A stretch of DNA of 64,000 bases from DATKBT01 sp035546295. GTDB taxonomy: Bacteria > Acidobacteriota > Thermoanaerobaculia > Multivoradales > Multivoraceae. The stretch covers positions 62,001-126,000 of the forward strand of contig DATKBT010000125.1 of assembly GCA_035546295.1 (NCBI GenBank), given 5' to 3'. Below, in pieces: positions 9,324 to 16,524 of the stretch. Position numbers and translations under genes: made by a program. The notes below the pieces were generated by a model. That model saw nothing but the letters and a program-made list of their open reading frames with translations. It was not told the origin of the DNA and made no database searches. Each line of letters begins with the position of its first letter. The first letter of the stretch is position 1.

Positions 9324-12300
9324 ACGTGCTGCGGTTCCCGGGCCCGCGGGAACGGCAGCCGAGCCCCGAGCTCGACGCCGAGGCTCGCGAGCGGATCCGC
9401 GCCTCGCTCGACGAGAGCCTGCTGGTGGAGGCGGCGGCGGGCACCGGCAAGACGACGGTTCTGATCGAGCGCCTGGTGGCGATGCTGGTCAGCGGGCGTG
9501 CCCGCGTCGAGACCGTGGTGGCCGTGACCTTCACGCGCAAGGCCGCCGGCGAGCTCAAGCTGCGCCTGCGCCAGGAGCTCGAGACGGCGCGCGCTCGCAC
9601 CGAGGGGGAGGAGCAGGCGCGGGTGGAGCGATCGATCGCCCACCTCGAGCAGGCGCGCATCGGCACCATCCACTCTTTCTGCGCCGAGCTGCTGCGCGAG
9701 CGCCCGGTCGAGGCGTGCGTGGACCCGGGGTTCGAGGAAGTCGCCGACGACGAGTCGCCCAAGATCTACCGCCAGGCGTTCGATCGCTACATCCAGGAGC
9801 AGCTCGAACAGATGCCGCCCGGGATCCGGCGCGCGCTCTCGCGGCTCGCGCTTCAGCCGGCGTGGGGTGAGGGCTCGCCGATCGACCGGCTGCGCGAGGC
9901 AGGGCTGCGCCTGATCGAGTGGCGAGACTTCCCGAAGGCCTGGCGCCGCGAGCCGATCGACCGTGAGGGGGCGATCGATGTTCTCGCCGAGTGGACCCGG
10001 CGGCTCGCCGGCTGGTCGGAGCGCTGCGCCAACACCTACGACGAGCTGCGGCGTTCTCTCGACCAGGTGCGCCTGCTGTGGACCTGGATCGACCGCCGCG
10101 AGGCCGATCCGCCGCGCGGCGCGGGTCTAGCGCGCGACTACGACGCGCTCGAGGCCCGGTTCCTCGAGCTCCGCACCGAGCTCAGGAGGCCCTGGAACCG
10201 GCGCAAGGGCTCCGGCAAGTTCGCCGAGGCGCTGCCGCGCGAGCAGGTGGTCGACGCGCGCGACAAGCTGGTCGAGCAGCTCGACGAGTTCCGGCGGGTC
10301 GCCGACGCCGACCTCGCCGCCCTCCTCCAGGGGGAGCTGGCCGGCGCCACCGCCCGCTACGAGGAGCGCAAGCGCTCGCTCGGCAAGCTCGACTTCCAGG
10401 ACCTGCTGATCAAGGCGCGCGACCTTCTGCGCGATCACCGCCGCGTGCGCGCCGACTTCCAGCGACGCTTCAGCCACCTGTTCGTCGACGAGTTCCAGGA
10501 CACCGATCCACTGCAGGCCGAGATCCTGCTGCTGCTCGCCGCCGAGGACCCCGAGACCGACGACTGGCTCGAGAGCACTCCCGCGCCCGGCAAGCTGTTC
10601 CTGGTGGGCGACCCGAAGCAGTCGATCTACCGCTTCCGGCGCGCCGACGTCGACCTCTATCGTCGGGTCAAGGAGGGCCTGGTCGATCGCGGTGTCGCGG
10701 TCGTGCGGCTGACCCAGAGCTTCCGGGCGACGGCGCCGATTCAACGCTTCGTCAACCGGGCCTTCGCCCCCGAGATGGACGGCGACGCCCGCCGCGGCAG
10801 CCCCGAGTACATCCCGCTCGAGGAGCACCGCGAGGCGATCCCGGGCCAGCCCCCGGTGGTCGCGCTGCCGGTGCCGCGCCCCTTCGGGGTGCGCCAGCTC
10901 AGCGGCAAGGCGATCGACGAGAGCCTGCCCGACGCCGCCGCGGCCTGGATCCACTGGCTGCTCGAGGAGAGCGGCTGGCGGGTGTGCGATCCGGAGACCC
11001 GCGAGCTGGTGCCGGTCGAGTCGCGCCACGTCTGCCTGCTGTTCCGCCGCTATCTGTCGTGGCGCACCGACGTCACCCGCGCCTACACCCGCGCGCTCGA
11101 GGCGCGTGGCATCGCGCACCTCTTGATCGGCGCGCGCACCTTCCACCAGCGCGAGGAGGTCGAGACCCTGCGGGCCGCCCTGCACGCAATCGAGTGGCCC
11201 GACGACGAGCTGGCGGTGTTCGCCACGCTGCGCGGGGCGCTGTTCGCCTTCTCCGACGACCTGCTGCTGCGCTTCTCGCGCAGGTGTGGGCTGCATCCGT
11301 TGCGCTGGCGCGAGCGGCAGGCAGCCGAGGAGCCGAGCGCCGAGGAGCCGAGCGACGACGCGCGAGAGCTCGGCGAGACGCTCGACGCCCTCGCGCGGCT
11401 CCACCGTCGCCGCAACGACCGCGCCATCGTCGAGTCGCTGCAGGAGCTCCTCGAGCTGACCCGCGCCCACGCGGGCTTCGCGCTGCGTCCCGCCGGTCAC
11501 CAGGTGCTGGGCAACGTCGAGCGGGTGCTCGACCTGGCGCGGCGCTTCGAGCTCTCGGGCGGCCGCTCGTTCCGCGGCTTCGTCGAGCAGCTCGAGGAGG
11601 AGGCGGCGAAACCCAACTCGTCCGAGGCGCCGCTGGTCGAGGAGGGGGCGGACGGGGTGCGGCTGATGACGGTGCACACCGCGAAGGGGCTCGAGTACCC
11701 GGTGGTCGTGCTCGCCGACATGACCGCCCAGATCGCGCGCCGGGAGCCGGAGATGGCGCTCGACGCCGAGAGCGGGCTGTGCGCGATCAAGCTGCTGGGC
11801 TGCGCCCCCCACGAGCTCCTCGACCGCGCCGATCTCGAGCTCGAGCGCGACCGCGCGGAGGGCGCGCGCGTCGCCTATGTCGCCGCGACGCGGGCCCGCG
11901 ACCTGCTGGTGGTGCCGGCGGTGGGCGACGGCGCCTGGGAGGGCTGGCTGAGCCCGCTCAACCGCGCCCTCTACCCGGCGACCGAGGACTGGCGCCGCTC
12001 GCACCCGGTGGAGGGTTGCCCGCGCTTCGGCGAGTCGTCGGTGCTCGAGCGGCCCATGCACTACGACGGCGACGTCGAGGGCTCGGTCAAGCCCGGGCTG
12101 CACGGCTTCGCCGAGGCCGGCTACCAGGTCGTCTGGTGGGATCCGAGGGTGCTGCGGCTGGGAGTCGAGGAGGCCCAGGGGCTCCGCCACGAGGAGATCC
12201 TGGCGCCGGCCGGGGATGCGGCGCTCGACAGCCGCCACGACTACGAGGAGTGGCGTGCTCGTGAGAGCCGGGTCCGCGAGGCGGGTCGGGAGCCGAGCCT

Positions 12301-12826
12301 GCGCGTGATCACCGTGAGCGAGCTCGACGAGACCCCCCCCGGCCGGATCGCGGTGGAGGTCGTCGAGTGCCCCGGGTCGCGGGAGCGGCCGACGGGTAAG
12401 CGCTTCGGCGCCCTGGTCCACCGCGCCCTGGAGGTTGTGGCCTTGAGTGCCGGGCGAGCCGAGATCGAGCGCGTGGTCGAGCTGCAGGCGCGCCTGCTCG
12501 ACGCCTCCGGGGAGGAGCGCGGGGCAGCGGTCGAGGCGGTGAGCGCGGCGCTCGCCTCCGAGATCTGCGCGGCGGCTCGCGCCGGCGCTGAGGTCCGGCG
12601 CGAAGCGCCGTTCACGCTGGTCCACGACGACGGACGCCTGATCGAGGGGACGATCGACCTGCTCTACCGCGCCGGTCCGCAGGCGCCCTGGGTGGTCGTC
12701 GATTTCAAGACCGAGCCCGACGTCGAGCACTGGCAGCCCACCTGGCGCCGCCAGGTCGGCTGGTACGCGCACGCCGTGGAGCGGCTCCTCGGCGGCGAAG
12801 CGCGCGGCGTCGTGCTCGCGGTGTAG
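9320..12826 (+). CDS. addA: AddA-like UvrD-family helicase/nuclease
   Basis: 1168 residues from GTG 9320, whose GTGA overlap with the preceding stop fixes the start. Walker A is AAAGTGKT (38-45), followed by motif Ia VAVTFTRKA, Walker B/DExx VDEFQDTD near residue 390, VGDPKQSIYRFRRAD, and motif V/VI segments VHTAKGLEYPVVVL near 785 and AATRARDLLVV. The C-terminal RecB-type nuclease is visible as IEGTIDLLY and VVDFKTEPD at about 1110-1135. This is the ATP-driven motor and second nuclease of AddAB. A 15-bp in-frame duplication adds a second AEEPS at about residues 669-678. A GC-rich hairpin follows the stop. Confidence 0.92.
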   Translation: MNVLRFPGPRERQPSPELDAEARERIRASLDESLLVEAAAGTGKTTVLIERLVAMLVSGRARVETVVAVTFTRKAAGELKLRLRQELETARARTEGEEQARVERSIAHLEQARIGTIHSFCAELLRERPVEACVDPGFEEVADDESPKIYRQAFDRYIQEQLEQMPPGIRRALSRLALQPAWGEGSPIDRLREAGLRLIEWRDFPKAWRREPIDREGAIDVLAEWTRRLAGWSERCANTYDELRRSLDQVRLLWTWIDRREADPPRGAGLARDYDALEARFLELRTELRRPWNRRKGSGKFAEALPREQVVDARDKLVEQLDEFRRVADADLAALLQGELAGATARYEERKRSLGKLDFQDLLIKARDLLRDHRRVRADFQRRFSHLFVDEFQDTDPLQAEILLLLAAEDPETDDWLESTPAPGKLFLVGDPKQSIYRFRRADVDLYRRVKEGLVDRGVAVVRLTQSFRATAPIQRFVNRAFAPEMDGDARRGSPEYIPLEEHREAIPGQPPVVALPVPRPFGVRQLSGKAIDESLPDAAAAWIHWLLEESGWRVCDPETRELVPVESRHVCLLFRRYLSWRTDVTRAYTRALEARGIAHLLIGARTFHQREEVETLRAALHAIEWPDDELAVFATLRGALFAFSDDLLLRFSRRCGLHPLRWRERQAAEEPSAEEPSDDARELGETLDALARLHRRRNDRAIVESLQELLELTRAHAGFALRPAGHQVLGNVERVLDLARRFELSGGRSFRGFVEQLEEEAAKPNSSEAPLVEEGADGVRLMTVHTAKGLEYPVVVLADMTAQIARREPEMALDAESGLCAIKLLGCAPHELLDRADLELERDRAEGARVAYVAATRARDLLVVPAVGDGAWEGWLSPLNRALYPATEDWRRSHPVEGCPRFGESSVLERPMHYDGDVEGSVKPGLHGFAEAGYQVVWWDPRVLRLGVEEAQGLRHEEILAPAGDAALDSRHDYEEWRARESRVREAGREPSLRVITVSELDETPPGRIAVEVVECPGSRERPTGKRFGALVHRALEVVALSAGRAEIERVVELQARLLDASGEERGAAVEAVSAALASEICAAARAGAEVRREAPFTLVHDDGRLIEGTIDLLYRAGPQAPWVVVDFKTEPDVEHWQPTWRRQVGWYAHAVERLLGGEARGVVLAV
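11324..11353. repeat. 15-bp in-frame tandem duplication inside addA
   Basis: GCCGAGGAGCCGAGC is present twice in tandem (11324-11338 and 11339-11353). It inserts five extra residues (AEEPS) in a charged linker between helicase motifs and keeps the frame, so it is probably neutral slippage. Confidence 0.85.
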
Positions 12827-12843
12827 CCCCGGTCGGACCGGGG
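12827..12843 (+). terminator. GC-rich hairpin after addA
   Basis: CCCCGGTC (12827-12834) is followed after one base by its exact complement GACCGGGG (12836-12843), starting at the base after the addA stop. The real loop would be larger than one base. There is no T-tract, so it is a possible terminator or mRNA-stabilising hairpin, not a classic intrinsic terminator. Confidence 0.45.
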
Positions 12844-12931
12844 CGGCGGAATCCGGACGAGCCCGCTCGGAGAGGCTATGCTTCGCACAGGGTTCGCTTC
12901 ACGGAACGACTCCTCTGGAGGCTCTCGCGCC

Positions 12932-13528
12932 ATGCTCCGCTCCTTTGCCTGCCCGCTCGCCCTCCTCGTGCTCGCTCTGGGCTCTCTCGCCGCCCCGGCG
13001 GAAGGCGCGGACCGCCGGTTCTACGTCAGCGCCAAGTTGGGGACGACGGACGTCGACGGCAGCCTCAGCGACAACTTCCAGCAGGTCGTCGACGGCGACG
13101 AGGACTCGCGCGGCTTCGAGCTCGGCTACCGGTTCTTCAAGTTCCTGGGCATCCAGGCGGGCTATCACGACTTCGGCCAGGTGCCCGGCTTCGGCCAGCC
13201 GTGCGGCCCCGGCGACGACCTCTGTCCCGAGCGCCTGCTGCCGACCGAGGCCGACACCACCGCTTACTCGATCGTGGTGGTTCCTCGGCTGCCCCTGATC
13301 GGCAGCCTGTCGCTGTTCGGCAAGGTGGGTTTCGCGCGCTGGGAGAGCGAGGTGAGGGCGGCCTTCGAGGGCGATGGTGAGCCCTTCGGCGACTTCGCCG
13401 ACGAGGACCTGATCTATGGCGCCGGCCTGCGCGCCGGCCTGATCGGCCCCCTCTCGATCTACGGCGAGTACGAGAAGATCGGCGATCTGATCGAGACCAT
13501 CGCCTTCGGCGCGACGCTCACCTTCTGA
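12932..13528 (+). CDS. Outer-membrane beta-barrel protein (OmpA-like 8-strand type)
   Basis: 198 residues. The ATG at 12932 is preferred over the upstream ATG at 12878 because it has a GGAG 12 nt upstream and directly begins a signal peptide (MLRSFACPLALL, cleavage near AEG-AD, residue ~24). The rest alternates polar and hydrophobic residues in short strands ending in GATLTF, with a terminal Phe typical of barrel insertion signals. FYVSAKLG, GFELGYRFF and LGIQAGYHDFG match small opacity/OmpA-like barrels. Cys92 and Cys97 could form a loop disulphide. The role is structural or unknown. It overlaps the convergent LLM gene by 11 bp. Confidence 0.75.
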   Translation: MLRSFACPLALLVLALGSLAAPAEGADRRFYVSAKLGTTDVDGSLSDNFQQVVDGDEDSRGFELGYRFFKFLGIQAGYHDFGQVPGFGQPCGPGDDLCPERLLPTEADTTAYSIVVVPRLPLIGSLSLFGKVGFARWESEVRAAFEGDGEPFGDFADEDLIYGAGLRAGLIGPLSIYGEYEKIGDLIETIAFGATLTF

Positions 13529-14483
13529 GGGCGGGCAGGACCTCTGCGCCCAGCAGCTCGATGGCGCGCAGCGGATCGGGTCCCAGCGGCGGTCCGAAGC
13601 TCAGGTGCCTTGCGCCGGCCCGGATCAGTGCCTCGAGCCGGCTGACGACGACCGGGAGGTCGCCCCAGATTCCCATCGCCAGCATCCGCTCGTCGACCAG
13701 GGAGACCGCGCGATCGAGATCCCGGTCGCGGTGGAGCGCCCGGTGCACCGGCTCGAAGTCGGCGCGCTCGAGCCCCAGGCGTTCGAGGATCAGCGGACCG
13801 AGCGAATGCCCGTAGTAGGCGATCTTCTCGGCGAGCGGCCGGCGGGCTGCGCGCGCATCCTGGGCCAGCGAGAGCCAGATGCAGGCGGCGAGGTCGAGCT
13901 CCGGGAGCTCGGACGACCGCTCCGCGACACCGCGCTCGACGAGCGCGCGGACGGTGTCGAGGTGCTCGGGCGGGAAGAGCAGGGGCAGGACCCCGTCCGC
14001 CTCGCGCCCGGCGAGCTCGAGCATCCTCGGCCCCATCGCGCCGAGGTAGATGGGAGTCACCCGGCGCGCCGCGAAGCGCAGGTAGCGTTCGCCCCGACGC
14101 TCACCGGCGAGCAGCGAGCGGATGCCGGCCATCGCCTCCGCCACCGTCGCGAGCGGCCGGTGCTGCTCGATGCCCACCCACTCGAGGAAGTCGGCGGCGC
14201 CGGCGCCGAGTCCGAGCACGAAGCGGCCGCCGGTCAGCTCGTCGAGGGTGGCGGCCGTCATCGCGATCTCGGCGGGGTTCTGGGTGTAGGGATTGAAGAT
14301 GCCGATCCCGAGCGAGATGCGGCGGGTGACGGCCGCCATCGCCGACACCAGGACCGGCGCGCTGCGCAGGAACAGGTCGTGGCTGACCCAGAGCTGGTCG
14401 AACCCCGCGCGCTCGGCGGCGGCGGCCAGCTCCCGGTAGCGGCCGAGGCTCAGGTCGTTGTTCAGTCGGAGGCTGAAGCGCAT
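13518..14483 (-). CDS. LLM-class flavin (F420/FMN)-dependent oxidoreductase
   Basis: 321 residues from ATG 14483, chosen because conserved strand 1 (MRFSLRLNN) begins there. The TIM-barrel luciferase-like pattern is clear: AERAGFDQLWVSHDLF, RISLGIGIFNPYTQNP, LDELTGGRFVLGLGAG and TPIYLGAMGPRMLELAG. Relatives include methylene-tetrahydromethanopterin reductase-like and F420-dependent enzymes; the native cofactor and substrate cannot be fixed by eye. It has no signal peptide. It is divergent from the HTTM gene with only 31 bp between start codons. Confidence 0.85.
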   Translation of the reverse strand: MRFSLRLNNDLSLGRYRELAAAAERAGFDQLWVSHDLFLRSAPVLVSAMAAVTRRISLGIGIFNPYTQNPAEIAMTAATLDELTGGRFVLGLGAGAADFLEWVGIEQHRPLATVAEAMAGIRSLLAGERRGERYLRFAARRVTPIYLGAMGPRMLELAGREADGVLPLLFPPEHLDTVRALVERGVAERSSELPELDLAACIWLSLAQDARAARRPLAEKIAYYGHSLGPLILERLGLERADFEPVHRALHRDRDLDRAVSLVDERMLAMGIWGDLPVVVSRLEALIRAGARHLSFGPPLGPDPLRAIELLGAEVLPALRR

Positions 14484-14514
14484 TCCGACAGAGAGTACCG
14501 CTACGCTTGTACAC

Positions 14515-16524
14515 ATGCCGGCAGAGCAGGGCTCGGGCTTCGCCTCTCGTTGGAGGCGTCTGTGGCGGATCGATCCGAGGTCGCTCGCGGCCTTTCGGAT
14601 CGGCGCCGGGAGCATCCTGCTGGTCGATCTGGTCCTGCGTCTCGGCGACTGGCGCGACCACTACACCGACCTCGGGGTCATGCCGCGCGACGCGGTGATC
14701 GCCTGGCTCGGAGCCTCGGCGCGCGCCAGCCTGCACATGCTCTCGGACGCTCCGGCCTGGAGCCTCGGCCTGTTCGCGGTGCACCTGCTGGCGGCGGCGG
14801 CGCTGGCGGCGGGGTGGCGAACGCGGATCGCGACGGTGGTCTGCTGGATCCTCACCACCTCGCTCCACGCGCGCGATCCGGCGGTCGTCCACGGGGGAGA
14901 CACCCTGCTGCGGATCCTGCTCTTCTGGTCGATGTTCCTGCCGCTCGGCGCTCGCTGGTCGCTCGACGCCCGATCACGGCGGTCGAAGGGCCGAGTCGCC
15001 GAGCCCGGTCTCGTGCCCTGCGCCGCCATTCTGCTGCAGGTCTGCTTCGTCTACTGGTTCACGGTCGCCCTCAAGTGGACGCCGGCGTGGCTGGGCGAGC
15101 GCACCGCGGTCGCGATGGCGCTCGATCTCGACTACATGGTCACGTCGTGGGGCCGGTTGCTGCGCGACCATCCCGAGCTGCTGGCCTGGCTGACCACCGC
15201 CACGCTGGCGCTCGAGGCGATCGGTCCGTTGCTCGCCCTCTCGCCGTACGCCACCGGTCCGATCCGCTTCGTCGTGGTCCTGGTCTTCGTCGAGTTCCAC
15301 CTGCTGGGCCTCGGCGCCGCGATCCACCTCGGGATCTTTCCGTGGGTGGCCGCCTGCGCGTGGCTGCTGTTCCTGCCCACCTGGCTCTGGCGACGCGTCC
15401 TCCGCGCGCCGGACGCAGGCGAGACGGCGGCGGCCGCCCACCGCCGGGGCGGGGCGCGACCTCTGCGAGACGCCGTCGTCGGCCTGCTCCTGGTGCTGGT
15501 CCTCCTGCTCAACCTGGTCTCGGTCTGGCCCGATCGGCTCGGCTGGCTCCTGCCGGCGCCTTTGCGGGCCGCCTCGCGGGTGCTCGGCCTCAACCAGTCC
15601 TGGCAGTTGTTCGCGCCGTCGCCGCCATCGGAGGACGGTTGGTACGTGATGCCCGGCCTGCTCGAGAGCGGCGAAGTGGTCGATGTCTGGAGCGGCGGCG
15701 GGGTGCGGTTCGACAAGCCGGATGACGTCGCCGCCAACTACGGCGGCGGACGCTGGGTGAAGCTGCTGTCGAACCTGTCGATGAGCCAATTCTCGGCGCT
15801 GCGGCCGCCGTTCCTGCGCTGGCTCTGCCGCCGCTGGAACGAGGACGCGCCGAGCGGACGCCGGCTCACCCAGGTCGACCTCTACTTCGTGATCGAGCGT
15901 TTCGAGGCTCCGGAGGCGCAGCCAGAGCCGATCTTCCTGCTCGGCGCGAGGTGTCTCGAGGAGGCTCAGAACACGGCGAGCGGGTTGAGCGGCGAGACCC
16001 CCCTCGAGGATTCTCGTCGTGTCGGCTCTTCAGTACGGCTCTCAGTGCGCCTCGCGCGCGACCGCCTCGGCCTCGATCTCCACCAGGTGCTCCTCGCCGA
16101 TCGGCTCGGCTCGCAGCAGCGTGTTGGCGGGAGGGCGGCCGCGGAAGACCTCGCCGTGCACCTCGGCGACCGCCTGCCAGTCGGCGAGCTCCCGCACGAA
16201 GACTCGAGTACGGATCACGTCGTCGAGCGAGGCGCCGAGCTCGGTCAGCGCGCGCTCGATCTTGGCGAGCACGTAACGTGTCTGCTCGGCGGCGTCGCCC
16301 GGCGCGACGACCGTGCCGTCGTCGGCGGTCGCGGTCGTCCCCGAGACGACGATCCGGTCGCCGGCACGCAGGGCGCGGCAGTAGCCGAACCGCGCCTCCC
16401 ACGCGAGCCCGACGCCCGACCGCCGGAAGCAGCCGGAGCGATCTCCCATGCGCAGAGTCTACTCCTGCAGCCGTCAGTCCTGACGCAGCACCTTGACCGG
16501 GTCGACACGTGCGGTCTGGTGTGA
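14515..16524 (+). CDS. HTTM-domain membrane protein; open frame extends across an antisense gene
   Basis: The ATG at 14515 opens a 669-residue frame. The first ~480 residues form an HTTM-type membrane domain, related to vitamin K-dependent gamma-carboxylase: RIDPRSLAAFRIGAG, a GDTLLRILLFW helix, YWFTVALKW, several further helices and the late NQSWQLFAPSPP motif. From about 15960 to the stop at 16524 the sequence (GLSGETPLEDSRR onward) looks like antisense translation of the RidA gene and of the end of the ADOP gene. Either the native stop was lost or a small frameshift hides it; a frame reading TGA near 15985 exists. The membrane domain is well supported, the extension is not. Substrate unknown. 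Confidence 0.75.
   Translation: MPAEQGSGFASRWRRLWRIDPRSLAAFRIGAGSILLVDLVLRLGDWRDHYTDLGVMPRDAVIAWLGASARASLHMLSDAPAWSLGLFAVHLLAAAALAAGWRTRIATVVCWILTTSLHARDPAVVHGGDTLLRILLFWSMFLPLGARWSLDARSRRSKGRVAEPGLVPCAAILLQVCFVYWFTVALKWTPAWLGERTAVAMALDLDYMVTSWGRLLRDHPELLAWLTTATLALEAIGPLLALSPYATGPIRFVVVLVFVEFHLLGLGAAIHLGIFPWVAACAWLLFLPTWLWRRVLRAPDAGETAAAAHRRGGARPLRDAVVGLLLVLVLLLNLVSVWPDRLGWLLPAPLRAASRVLGLNQSWQLFAPSPPSEDGWYVMPGLLESGEVVDVWSGGGVRFDKPDDVAANYGGGRWVKLLSNLSMSQFSALRPPFLRWLCRRWNEDAPSGRRLTQVDLYFVIERFEAPEAQPEPIFLLGARCLEEAQNTASGLSGETPLEDSRRVGSSVRLSVRLARDRLGLDLHQVLLADRLGSQQRVGGRAAAEDLAVHLGDRLPVGELPHEDSSTDHVVERGAELGQRALDLGEHVTCLLGGVARRDDRAVVGGRGRPRDDDPVAGTQGAAVAEPRLPREPDARPPEAAGAISHAQSLLLQPSVLTQHLDRVDTCGLV
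16042..16449 (-). CDS. RidA/YjgF family protein
   Basis: 135 residues from ATG 16449. The RidA fold is plain: WEARFGYCRALRAGDRIVVSG, the conserved DDVIRTRVFVREL with Arg99 in the usual imine-binding position, and VEIEAEAVA at the end. Family members hydrolyse reactive enamine/imine intermediates from PLP enzymes in the cytoplasm, or have diverged to other roles. The start is one of few and fits the family length (~130). The gene lies 25 bp downstream of the ADOP gene on the same strand and is wholly covered by the opposite-strand HTTM frame, so automatic gene callers may drop it. Confidence 0.85.
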   Translation of the reverse strand: MGDRSGCFRRSGVGLAWEARFGYCRALRAGDRIVVSGTTATADDGTVVAPGDAAEQTRYVLAKIERALTELGASLDDVIRTRVFVRELADWQAVAEVHGEVFRGRPPANTLLRAEPIGEEHLVEIEAEAVAREAH

